From JALYQB01 sp035640155 (GTDB taxonomy: Bacteria > Actinomycetota > Actinomycetes > Mycobacteriales > Pseudonocardiaceae), in contig DASQWR010000173.1 in NCBI GenBank assembly GCA_035640155.1, positions 1 through 13,665 of the forward strand: DNA of 13,665 nt, written 5' to 3'. The notes beneath the pieces are model-generated. The model was given only the letters and a program-made list of their open reading frames with translations, ran no database searches and had not been told where the DNA came from. The translations under genes and the position numbers were made by a program. Shown here piece by piece: positions 7,182 to 12,970 of the stretch; the stretch's first letter is position 1; every line of letters starts with the position of its first letter.

Positions 7182-8468
7182 TCAAGCACTGGGCGCCAGC
7201 CGCGTCATCGCTGTGATCACCCGGTCCATCACGTCACCGTCCCGGGTGTCGTAGAGGTTGGCCAGCATCTTCAGCACGAAGCGCATCAGGGTGGTCCGCG
7301 GCAGGCCGTGACGGGTGGCCGCCCGCATGACCGCCGGGTTGCCGATCAACCGGCTGAACGCGTTGCCGAGCCGGAAGTAGCCCCCCAGCTCGTCCTTCAG
7401 CGCGCCCGGGTAACGCTGCAGCGCGTGCTCGCGGGCCCGCCCGTGCGGGCGCGCCAGCGCCTGCACCGAGCACTCCGCGGCGATCCGGGCGGACTGCATG
7501 GCGTATGCGATGCCCTCGCCGTTGAACGGGTTCACCATGCCGCCCGCGTCCCCGACGAGGAGCAAGCCGTCGCGGTAGTGCGGAGTGCGGTTGAACCCCA
7601 TCGGCAGAGCAGCGCCACCGATCTTGCCGGTGGCGTTCTCCTCCCGGTAGCCCCACTGCTGCGGGGTGCCGTCCAGCCAGGACCGCAGCAGCGCGCGGTA
7701 GTCGGTGCTCCCGTAGGCGTTGGAGGTGGAGAGGATCCCGAGGCCGACGTTGGAGGTGCCGTCGCCCATCCCGAAGATCCAGCCGTAGCCGGGCAGCAGC
7801 TTCGGCGCCTGCGGATCGGAGCGGTCCCAGAGCTCGAGGTGGCTCTCGAGGTAGTCGTCGTTCGTACGTGGGCTGGTGTAGTAGCGGCGCACGGCCACCC
7901 CCATCGGGCGGTCGTCGCGCTTGTCCATCCCGAGGCTCAGCGCGAGCCGGGCGCTCACCCCGTCGCAGGCGAGGGTGAGCGGGGCGCGCCAGCGCACCGG
8001 CTGCTTGTCCTGGCCCTGCCTGCCCTGCACCCCGACGACGGCCCCGGTGCGCTCGTCGGTGATCGCCGCGGCGACGGCGGTCCGTTCGTGCAGCCGGGCA
8101 CCGGCCTTCTCGGCGTACCGCGCCAGCATCTCGTCGAAGTCCTGACGGGGTCGCACCGCTCCGTAGGGCGGGGCGCTCGCGATGTCCGGCCAGTCGAGCT
8201 CGAGGGTGACGCCGCCGCCGACCACCCGCAGGCCGCGGTTGTGCAGCCAGCCGGCCTCGGTGCTGGTGTCGATGCCGAGGTCGATGAGCTGCTTCATGCC
8301 GCGCGGAGTGAGCCCGTCACCGCACACCTTGTCCCGGGGGAACGTCGATTTCTCCAGCAGCAGCACGTCCAGCCCGGCGCGGGCCAGGTAGGCGGCCGCT
8401 GTCGATCCCGCGGGGCCGGCACCGACGACGATGACGTCGGCGTCGTCGGTCTCAGATCGCATGCCCAT
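7182..8468 (-). CDS. Geranylgeranyl reductase family FAD-dependent oxidoreductase (MenJ-like menaquinone reductase)
   Basis: Flavoprotein that saturates isoprenoid double bonds. The family includes archaeal and plant geranylgeranyl reductases and mycobacterial MenJ, which reduces one isoprene unit of menaquinone. 428 residues. Visible: the dinucleotide-binding motif VIVVGAGPAGSTAAAYLARA at 12-31 ending in an acidic E39, a conserved CGDGLTPRG at 49-57, and the second FAD motif VGDAGGMVNPFNGEGIAYA at about 305-323. The ATG at 8468 has GAGGAG six bases upstream; the ATG two codons on is weaker. Position between menG and the nuo operon supports partial saturation of the menaquinone side chain, giving MK-n(H2 or H4). 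The exact substrate is inference; other prenyl lipids are possible. Confidence 0.88.
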   Translation of the reverse strand: MGMRSETDDADVIVVGAGPAGSTAAAYLARAGLDVLLLEKSTFPRDKVCGDGLTPRGMKQLIDLGIDTSTEAGWLHNRGLRVVGGGVTLELDWPDIASAPPYGAVRPRQDFDEMLARYAEKAGARLHERTAVAAAITDERTGAVVGVQGRQGQDKQPVRWRAPLTLACDGVSARLALSLGMDKRDDRPMGVAVRRYYTSPRTNDDYLESHLELWDRSDPQAPKLLPGYGWIFGMGDGTSNVGLGILSTSNAYGSTDYRALLRSWLDGTPQQWGYREENATGKIGGAALPMGFNRTPHYRDGLLLVGDAGGMVNPFNGEGIAYAMQSARIAAECSVQALARPHGRAREHALQRYPGALKDELGGYFRLGNAFSRLIGNPAVMRAATRHGLPRTTLMRFVLKMLANLYDTRDGDVMDRVITAMTRLAPSA

Positions 8469-8527
8469 CGCGAGCTCCTCAAGATGATGGTGATGACGTT
8501 CCTCGGTTCACGGCGCGGTTCCCCGGT

Positions 8528-9265
8528 TCACTGCGCGAGGGCGCACGCTGCGCCGAGCGGTTCGGCCGCCCGCTGTGGAGCGGGTCTGCGAGCACGGTGC
8601 ACCGCGACGACGCCGCCGGTGAAGTTCCGCCAGCCGACCTCGGACCATCCGGCGGCGGCGATCCGTCCGGCGAGGGCTTGTTGGTCCGGCCAGGCCCGGA
8701 TGGACTCCGCGAGGTAGACGTAGGCGTCCGGGTTGCTGCTGACCCGACGGGCCACCGCCGGCAGCACGCGCATCAGGTACTCGAAGTAGGTGACGCGCAG
8801 CGGGCGCCAGGTCGGGGTGGAGAACTCGCACACCACCAGCCGTCCGCCGGGGCGCGTCACCCGGGCCAGCTCGACGAGCGCGGCGCCGGTGTCGGCGATG
8901 TTGCGCAGGCCGAAGGAGATCGCCACCACGTCGAAGGAACCGTCCGCGAAGGGCAGCGCGAGAGCGTCGGCACCGACCATCGGGACCTTCCGGTGCCGGC
9001 CAGCGCGGAGCATGTCCAGCGAGAAGTCCGCCGCGACACACCAGCCGCCCGAGGCGATGAGCTCGACGGTGGACACCGCGGTGCCCGCGGCGAGGTCGAG
9101 CACCCGCTCGCCGGGCCGGGCGCCGACCGCCTCCCGGGTCAGCCGGCGCCACCGCCGGTCCTGGCCGAAGGAGAGCATCGTGTTGGTGCGGTCGTAGTGC
9201 CGGGCCACCCCGTCGAACATCGCGGCGACGTCGCGCGGATCCTTGTCCAGCCCGGCTCTCGGCAC
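8528..9265 (-). CDS. menG: Demethylmenaquinone methyltransferase (MenG/UbiE family)
   Basis: SAM-dependent C-methyltransferase for the last core step of menaquinone synthesis, demethylmenaquinone to menaquinone. 245 residues from the GTG at 9265. Motif I, VLDLAAGTA, is at 55-63. The UbiE signatures are YDRTNTMLSFGQDRRW at 24-39 and RVTRPGGRLVVCEFS at 135-149; SNPDAYVYLAESIRAWPDQ at about 177-195 is also typical. Starting at 9265 gives MPRAGLDKDPRDV, which aligns with the mycobacterial start, and AGGGTGG lies five bases upstream. A GTG at 9274 adds three residues and is the alternative. Same strand as, and 59 bases before, the menJ-like gene; probably co-transcribed. Confidence 0.95.
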   Translation of the reverse strand: MPRAGLDKDPRDVAAMFDGVARHYDRTNTMLSFGQDRRWRRLTREAVGARPGERVLDLAAGTAVSTVELIASGGWCVAADFSLDMLRAGRHRKVPMVGADALALPFADGSFDVVAISFGLRNIADTGAALVELARVTRPGGRLVVCEFSTPTWRPLRVTYFEYLMRVLPAVARRVSSNPDAYVYLAESIRAWPDQQALAGRIAAAGWSEVGWRNFTGGVVAVHRARRPAPQRAAEPLGAACALAQ

Positions 9266-9298
9266 GTCCGCCACCCTACGGTGGCGCAGGAATGCCCC

Positions 9299-9748
9299 TC
9301 AACCGGCGCGGGGGCGCAGCCACCACGCGAGCGGAGCGGCGAGTGCCCAGACCAGGACGATGACGAGCACGCCCGCCCGCAGCCCGACCACCCAGCTGCG
9401 GCCCGCGACGCGCACGAGGTCGGGATCGGTGGCCGCGTACTCGACGCGCACCAGGTGGCCCGCCATCAGGCCGGACGGGTAAGCGACCCCCTGCTCCGGG
9501 GTGTACACCTCGCCGTCGGCGGCGGCGAAGCGCACCACGGTCCACGAGCCTGACGTGGAGAGCACTTCGGCGGTGGCCCGACCGGTGCTCGCGTCGATGG
9601 CTGCGTCGTCCCGAGCCGCCCCGGCGAGGCTGAGCAACACCAGGGCGGTGGCCAGACCGGCCAGCACCAGCACCACCCGGTGCGCGTGGCGGCGCAGCAA
9701 GCAGGACGGCACCAGACCGAGCCGGCGGGAGGGCAACGTCGCGGTCAC
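9299..9748 (-). CDS. DUF3592-like small membrane protein
   Basis: 149 residues with an N-terminal transmembrane segment (about 24-45) and a C-terminal one (about 122-144). Between them is an extracytoplasmic-looking domain of about 75 residues containing TAEVLS, VRFAAADGEVYTP, GVAYPSGLMAGHLVRVEY and LVRVAGR, the pattern I associate with actinobacterial DUF3592 proteins. No biochemical role is known to me. I recall similar small membrane proteins next to menaquinone genes in mycobacteria, consistent with its place here 33 bases ahead of menG. The GTG at 9748 has no clear ribosome-binding site, but a TAGTCT box lies six bases upstream, suggesting a leaderless message. The gene is well supported; the function is unknown. 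Confidence 0.8.
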   Translation of the reverse strand: MTATLPSRRLGLVPSCLLRRHAHRVVLVLAGLATALVLLSLAGAARDDAAIDASTGRATAEVLSTSGSWTVVRFAAADGEVYTPEQGVAYPSGLMAGHLVRVEYAATDPDLVRVAGRSWVVGLRAGVLVIVLVWALAAPLAWWLRPRAG

Positions 9749-9754
9749 CCGTCG

Positions 9755-9760
9755 AGACTA
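9755..9760 (-). promoter_or_regulatory. Candidate -10 box for leaderless DUF3592-like gene
   Basis: Reading on the minus strand, TAGTCT is followed by six bases (CGACGG) and then the GTG at 9748. This spacing places the transcription start on or next to the start codon. No convincing -35 is present, and there is no Shine-Dalgarno sequence to explain initiation otherwise. Confidence 0.4.
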
Positions 9761-9835
9761 GTGGCGCCAGAGACATTCGACGCAGAGCGACCCCTGTCAC
9801 AGCCGACCGGTCCGGCACCCGCACCGGTGCGTGCA

Positions 9836-9841
9836 TACGCT
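9836..9841 (+). promoter_or_regulatory. Candidate -10 box for leaderless menF-like gene
   Basis: TACGCT is followed by six bases (GACGCG) and then the GTG at 9848. The arrangement mirrors the one on the opposite strand for the divergent DUF3592-like gene, so the 99-base gap would hold two back-to-back leaderless promoters. No good -35 hexamer is seen at 16-18 bases upstream. Confidence 0.42.
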
Positions 9842-9847
9842 GACGCG

Positions 9848-11089
9848 GTGACCACCGCCCCGTTGACCGATCGGTTGACCGTGCGTTCGTCCCCGGTGTC
9901 CGGCGTCGGCGAGCTCCTGGATCTGTTGCCCTCCCCGCATGGTGTCCTGTCCTGGGTGCGCGACGGCGAGGGCCTCGTCGGATGGGGTGAGGTGGCGCGG
10001 GTCACCCCCTCCGGTCCGGAGCGCTTCACCACCACCCAGGACTGGTGGAGCTCCTTTGTCGAGCGGCTCGAGGTCCGCGATGACGTCGGCCTGCCCGGGA
10101 GCGGACCCGTGGCGTTCACCAGCATCGGGTTCGGTGACACCCCCGGGTCCTCTGTGCTCACCGTGCCCCGCGTGGTCGTCGGGCGCCGCGACGGGATCAC
10201 CTGGGTCACCGAGGTGACCGGCGTGGGCGGCCCGGACGGGGTCATCCCGGTGCGAGCCCCGCGGGGGCTGCGTTACTTCGACGGCCAGCTGCCCGTCACG
10301 GCATGGCGTGAGGCCGTCGGCGACGCCGTACGCCGGATGCGCGCTCGCGAGCTGAACAAGGTGGTGCTCGCACACGACCTGCTCGCCCTGGCCGACGAGC
10401 CCCTCGACCCGCGGTTCCTGCTGCACGGGCTGGCCGCCCGCTACCCGTCCTGCTGGGCCTTCGCGGTGGACGGTCTCGTCGGTGCGACTCCCGAGCTGCT
10501 GCTGCGCCGTCGCGGCGACGAGGTGACCTCCCGGGTGCTCGCCGGCACCACCTGGCCGCATTCCGGGACGGACACCGCAGTGCTGGCCGCCGAGCTGATG
10601 GCCTCCGGCAAGGACCGCGACGAGCACCGCTATGCGGTCGAGTCACTCGCCGACGCCCTGCGGCCGTACTGCTCGTCGTTGACCCTGCCGGAGGGGCCGA
10701 GCGTGCTGCAGCTGCGCAACGTGCTGCACCTGGCCAGTGAGGTCGTCGGCCGGCTCGACACCCGTTCCACGCCGTTGCTCGCGCTGGCCGGGGCGGTGCA
10801 TCCCACCGCCGCGGTGGGGGGCACCCCGACGCCCAGCGCGGTCCGGCTCATCGGTGAGCTGGAGGCGATGGACCGCGGCCGCTACGCCGGCCCGGTCGGC
10901 TGGGTGGACGCCGCCGGCGACGGGGAGCTCGGCATCGCGCTGCGCTGCGCGCAGGTCGAGGGACGGGCCGCCCGGCTCTTCGCAGGCTGCGGGCTCGTCG
11001 CGGACTCCGACCCGGACGAGGAGGTCGCCGAGGCCACCGCCAAGCTCATCCCGATCCGCGACGCCCTCGAAGGCGTGGACAGCGACTGA
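9848..11089 (+). CDS. menF: Isochorismate synthase (chorismate-binding enzyme, MenF/EntC type)
   Basis: Converts chorismate to isochorismate, the entry to menaquinone (or siderophore/salicylate) synthesis. 413 residues from the GTG at 9848. Family features: LNKVVLAH at 169-176, with K171 in the place of the water-activating lysine of MenF/EntC; VGATPELLLRR at 211-221, with E216 in the general-acid position; SGKDRDEH at 253-260, AVHPTAAVGGTPT at 316-328, and the C-terminal FAGCGLVADSDPDEE at 378-392. The lysine argues for isochorismate synthase rather than anthranilate or aminodeoxychorismate synthase. It lies back to back with the DUF3592-menG-menJ-nuo block, which makes menaquinone the likely pathway. 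The open frame extends upstream to 9680 but lacks similarity there. Confidence 0.92.
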   Translation: MTTAPLTDRLTVRSSPVSGVGELLDLLPSPHGVLSWVRDGEGLVGWGEVARVTPSGPERFTTTQDWWSSFVERLEVRDDVGLPGSGPVAFTSIGFGDTPGSSVLTVPRVVVGRRDGITWVTEVTGVGGPDGVIPVRAPRGLRYFDGQLPVTAWREAVGDAVRRMRARELNKVVLAHDLLALADEPLDPRFLLHGLAARYPSCWAFAVDGLVGATPELLLRRRGDEVTSRVLAGTTWPHSGTDTAVLAAELMASGKDRDEHRYAVESLADALRPYCSSLTLPEGPSVLQLRNVLHLASEVVGRLDTRSTPLLALAGAVHPTAAVGGTPTPSAVRLIGELEAMDRGRYAGPVGWVDAAGDGELGIALRCAQVEGRAARLFAGCGLVADSDPDEEVAEATAKLIPIRDALEGVDSD

Positions 11090-11101
11090 GCCAACTGCCT
11101 C

Positions 11102-11117
11102 ACGAGGAGCACCTCGT
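11102..11117 (+). terminator. Possible terminator hairpin after menF-like gene
   Basis: ACGAGG and CCTCGT form a perfect 6-bp stem around the loop AGCA, beginning 13 bases after the menF stop codon. No T-run follows, so this is a weak candidate; it could work as a U-less terminator or simply protect the 3' end of the message. Confidence 0.4.
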
Positions 11118-11173
11118 CTCATGACATCAGCACCCACGTCGCGCCATGCGCGGCCGGACCTAACGCTCCGGAA

Positions 11174-11272
11174 GTGAACCCTCCAACGGTGGACCGCTTC
11201 GACGACGTGGCAACCCTCCTGGCACCTCGCCGCGTCGACACACCCGCCTGCTGGTGCCTCACCTCGCACGCG
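11174..11272 (+). pseudogene. Remnant of a GNAT-family acetyltransferase N-terminus
   Basis: From a GTG at 11174 the frame reads NPPTVDRFDDVATLLAPRR then a CWCLTSHA stretch. This resembles the N-terminal lead (FDDVATLLGPKRP...CWCLSHR) that I know from an actinobacterial GNAT acetyltransferase family. After about residue 33 the resemblance stops, the frame has no further family features, and a long hairpin occupies the DNA. An intact member would continue for well over 100 residues. I read this as a 5' fragment of a lost gene. The family match is from memory and should be treated as moderate. Confidence 0.5.
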
Positions 11273-11304
11273 CCCTGCTCGCCGGTGCCGTCGAGCAGGG
11301 CGCG
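11269..11304. terminator. Perfect 13-bp stem hairpin upstream of mazEF
   Basis: CGCGCCCTGCTCG at 11269-11281 is the exact reverse complement of 11292-11304, around a 10-base loop. It is the strongest inverted repeat I found in the window. It lies 30 bases before the mazE operator-like palindrome and just after the GNAT remnant. It has no T-run on either side. A bidirectional U-less terminator insulating mazEF from menF transcription is the simplest reading; a structured RNA or the scar of an insertion is also possible. Confidence 0.6.
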
Positions 11305-11334
11305 GAGGTCCGGCGCTACCGTGATACATAGTAG

Positions 11335-11360
11335 TACCCGGACGCTCCGTCGGGTAGCAT
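11335..11360 (+). promoter_or_regulatory. mazE promoter with overlapping palindromic operator
   Basis: TACCCGGACG at 11335-11344 and CGTCGGGTA at 11348-11356 form an inverted repeat (one bulged base) around CTC. Its last two bases are the TA of the candidate -10 box TAGCAT (11355-11360), which sits seven bases before the GTG of the antitoxin. Ribbon-helix-helix antitoxins usually bind such palindromes and repress their own operon, so this is a plausible MazE/MazEF operator. Confidence 0.6.
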
Positions 11361-11367
11361 CGAGAGT

Positions 11368-11586
11368 GTGAAGCTCAGTGTGAGCCTGCCGGATGATGAC
11401 ATCGCCTTTCTCGACGAATACACCACGAGCCATGGCGTGCCGTCCCGATCCGCGGCCCTCCAGCGGGCCGTCGCGCTGCTCCGCGCCCATGAGCTGTCCG
11501 GCTCCTACGCCGACGCCTGGGCCGAGTGGGGACCCGAGGCACCGGTGTGGGAGCCGACCGTGGCCGACGGGCTCGACGTCCGCTGA
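11368..11586 (+). CDS. mazE: MazE-type antitoxin, ribbon-helix-helix (MazE9-like)
   Basis: 72-residue antitoxin. The N-terminus KLSVSLPDDDIAFLDEY, then PSRSAALQRAVALLR, fits a ribbon-helix-helix DNA-binding domain (about 1-40): a beta strand, helix A and helix B. The remaining 30 or so residues (SYADAWAEWGPEAPVWEPTV) are the acidic, tryptophan-rich tail expected to wrap the toxin. Layout and sequence closely resemble M. tuberculosis MazE9. The GTG at 11368 follows a TAGCAT box by seven bases and has no Shine-Dalgarno run, suggesting a leaderless message. The stop overlaps the toxin ATG by one base (TGATG), so toxin translation is probably coupled. The protein should neutralise MazF and, with it, repress the operon. 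Confidence 0.9.
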   Translation: MKLSVSLPDDDIAFLDEYTTSHGVPSRSAALQRAVALLRAHELSGSYADAWAEWGPEAPVWEPTVADGLDVR

Positions 11587-11933
11587 TGCGTCGCGGGGAG
11601 ATCAGGCTGGTCAACCTCGATCCCGCGGTCGGATCCGAGGCGAGCAAGGTCCGCCCCGCGGTCATCGTGAGCAACGACGGCGCCAACGCCGCGGCCGGGC
11701 GGACTGGTCACGGCGTCGTGACGGTCGTGCCAATCACCTCGAACACTGAGCGGGTGTACCCCTTCCAGGTCCTGCTCCGGGCGGCGGACTGCGGGCTGCG
11801 GCTGGATTCGAAGGCACAGGCCGAGCACGTCCGTTCGATCGCGTTCCCCCGCATCGGCCTGGTGGTGGGGCGCCTCACCGACGAGCTGGTGGACCAGCTG
11901 AACACCGCGCTGCGGCTGCACCTCGGGCTGTAG
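11586..11933 (+). CDS. mazF: MazF-type endoribonuclease toxin (MazF9-like)
   Basis: 115-residue PemK/MazF toxin, a sequence-specific RNA-cleaving enzyme. Family signatures: RRGEIRLVNLDPAVGSEASK at 2-21, VRPAVIVSND at 22-31 and VVPITSN at 47-53. R23 and T51 match the catalytic Arg and Thr/Ser of E. coli MazF (R29, T52). YPFQVLL at 58-64 and KAQAEHVRSI at 76-85 are also typical, and the whole protein resembles M. tuberculosis MazF9. One oddity: position 7 is Arg where most family members have Trp or Tyr, and NLDP replaces the usual DLDP. The gene has no ribosome-binding site of its own and depends on the one-base overlap with mazE. The cleavage sequence cannot be predicted from this. Confidence 0.92.
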   Translation: MRRGEIRLVNLDPAVGSEASKVRPAVIVSNDGANAAAGRTGHGVVTVVPITSNTERVYPFQVLLRAADCGLRLDSKAQAEHVRSIAFPRIGLVVGRLTDELVDQLNTALRLHLGL

Positions 11934-11939
11934 GACCGG

Positions 11940-12149
11940 TCACAGCAGCGGCAGGATGTTGTGTGCGGTGACGGCGAGCAGGTCGGATGGGGCTTTGTCG
12001 ACCACATCGCGGGCGCACAGCGCGAGCTGCATGCGCTCCGGGCTTGCCGGGGGAGCGCCGCACGGCAAGATCGCCTCACCGAGGCCCGCGCGATCTCCCG
12101 CGGTAGCGGATGAGCACCTGTAGCCAGAAGGCCAGGAAGTTGTCAGCAA
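11940..12149 (-). pseudogene. Unrecognised gene remnant, minus strand
   Basis: This frame is open with a stop at 11940-11942. Its last 50 or so residues (from about residue 23, GLGEAILPCGAPPASPERMQ, ending LAVTAHNILPLL) look protein-like, and I see a faint resemblance to the C-terminal end of metal-dependent hydrolases, which often end in a GNA-x-LL pattern. I cannot support a family. The upstream part of the frame overlaps the winged-helix remnant in another frame, so an intact gene does not exist here; I take it as the 3' fragment of a lost gene. Confidence 0.25.
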
Positions 12150-12429
12150 TCCGCCCGTGCGCGCCGAGGTAGGCGGGAATCACGATGGCGGCGGCGGCCT
12201 CGGGCTCGGGCGAGCCCTTCCATGCTGGGAGCCAGGTCGCGGGGCTGGTGAACATCACGCGATTGCCCTGGCTGATGCCGTTGCAGAGCAGGCCCTGCCA
12301 CGCCGGCGGCTTGAGAACGGCACCCCAACCGGAGCCGAGCTTCTCCGCGAGGTTCAGCTCGCCGGTGCGCGCGACGATCTCCCCCGCGAGCTCCTCCCGG
12401 TGAGTACGGCGCCGTCGAGACCACTGCAC
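12076..12429 (-). pseudogene. Truncated winged-helix DNA-binding domain protein (AlkZ/YcaQ-like, HTH_42 family)
   Basis: The frame reads 117 residues, with THREELAGEIVARTG, then EKLGSGWGAVLKPPAWQGLL, GNRVMFTSPATWLPAW and VIPAYLGAHGRIADNF. This is the middle section of the winged-helix family related to the DNA glycosylases AlkZ and YcaQ, where an intact protein is about 350-400 residues. The N-terminal 150 or so residues are absent (an SRPBCC gene sits immediately upstream), and after IADNF the sequence loses similarity and stops. No ribosome-binding site precedes the GTG at 12429. It is best read as a decayed gene fragment. The family call is from remembered sequence pattern. Confidence 0.65.
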
Positions 12430-12438
12430 AGCAGGTGC

Positions 12439-12474
12439 ACCTGCCCCGCCTCCCCTTGGGACGTCGGGGCAGGT
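12439..12474 (-). terminator. Hairpin terminator after SRPBCC gene
   Basis: ACCTGCCCCG at 12439-12448 pairs perfectly with 12465-12474 (10 bp) around a 16-base loop. On the minus strand it begins 11 bases after the stop of the SRPBCC gene, the right place to end the arsR-SRPBCC message. There is no T-run, as is common in actinobacteria. Confidence 0.6.
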
Positions 12475-12484
12475 CGTGGGCGGG

Positions 12485-12970
12485 TCAAGTGCGAGCCAGC
12501 AGCTCGTCGAGTTGCTCGTAGCCCTCCGTGACGCCGGACTCCATGCCGCTGGACATCGTCAAGTCGCGGGCCTGTACCGAGTCGAAGACGGACGCAATGT
12601 GCAGGCGGGTGCGTCCGCCGAGGTCTTCGAACGTGGCCGTCTCGAGGCAGACACCGTCCGGGAAGCCCTCGTAGGTAAAGGTTTGCACCATCCGCTCGGG
12701 TGATCGGATTTCGTGGAAGGAGCCGTAGAAACCGTGCTGGGTGCCGTCCTCGCCGCTATGCACGTAGCGGTAGGCGCCACCGGTCTGCGCGTCCCAGCGC
12801 TCGATCTGCATCGTGAGCCGGCGCGGGCCGAGCCACTGCCGGACCAGCTCGGGATCGGTGTGGGCGCGGAAGACCGCCTCCACCGGGGCCTCGAACTCGC
12901 GGATGATGTGGATCAGCGGGAGGTCCGGGTCGGCGGTGATCTCGGTCTCGGGGTGCGTGGTCGTAGTCAT
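12485..12970 (-). CDS. SRPBCC / AHSA1-like START-fold protein
   Basis: 161 residues with the AHSA1-like pattern: IIREFEAPVEAVFRAHTDPE at about 22-41, VRQWLGP at 43-49, GGAYRYVHSGEDG at about 64-76, and a C-terminal helix near MSSGMESGVTEGYEQLDELL at about 139-158. The fold makes a hydrophobic cavity for a small ligand, but the ligand is unknown. The ATG at 12970 overlaps the arsR stop as ATGA and has AAGGAG four bases upstream. ArsR plus AHSA1-like pairs are a very common actinobacterial arrangement, implying co-transcription and control by the regulator. No specific reaction can be assigned. Confidence 0.9.
   Translation of the reverse strand: MTTTTHPETEITADPDLPLIHIIREFEAPVEAVFRAHTDPELVRQWLGPRRLTMQIERWDAQTGGAYRYVHSGEDGTQHGFYGSFHEIRSPERMVQTFTYEGFPDGVCLETATFEDLGGRTRLHIASVFDSVQARDLTMSSGMESGVTEGYEQLDELLART

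Noticed and set aside
8499..8530. Two copies of TTCCNCGGTTCA, 20 bases apart, around the menG stop
   Set aside because: Only 12 bases with one mismatch, partly inside the menG stop region; too short to separate from chance, with no dyad or promoter feature.
6201..8717. Long plus-strand open frames opposite nuoB-nuoA and menJ
   Set aside because: Same reason: composition-driven antisense frames without family features, spanning several real genes and their intergenic gap.
11246..11328. Plus-strand frame reading LVPHLARALLAGAVEQGAEV, resembling a flavodoxin-like helix
   Set aside because: It is mostly the product of the 13-bp inverted repeat, overlaps the GNAT remnant in another frame, and stops at once; resemblance is judged accidental.
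10643..11329. 228-codon minus-strand frame opposite the end of menF
   Set aside because: Translation is low-complexity and lies across a well-supported chorismate-binding C-terminus; no ribosome-binding site or recognised motif.
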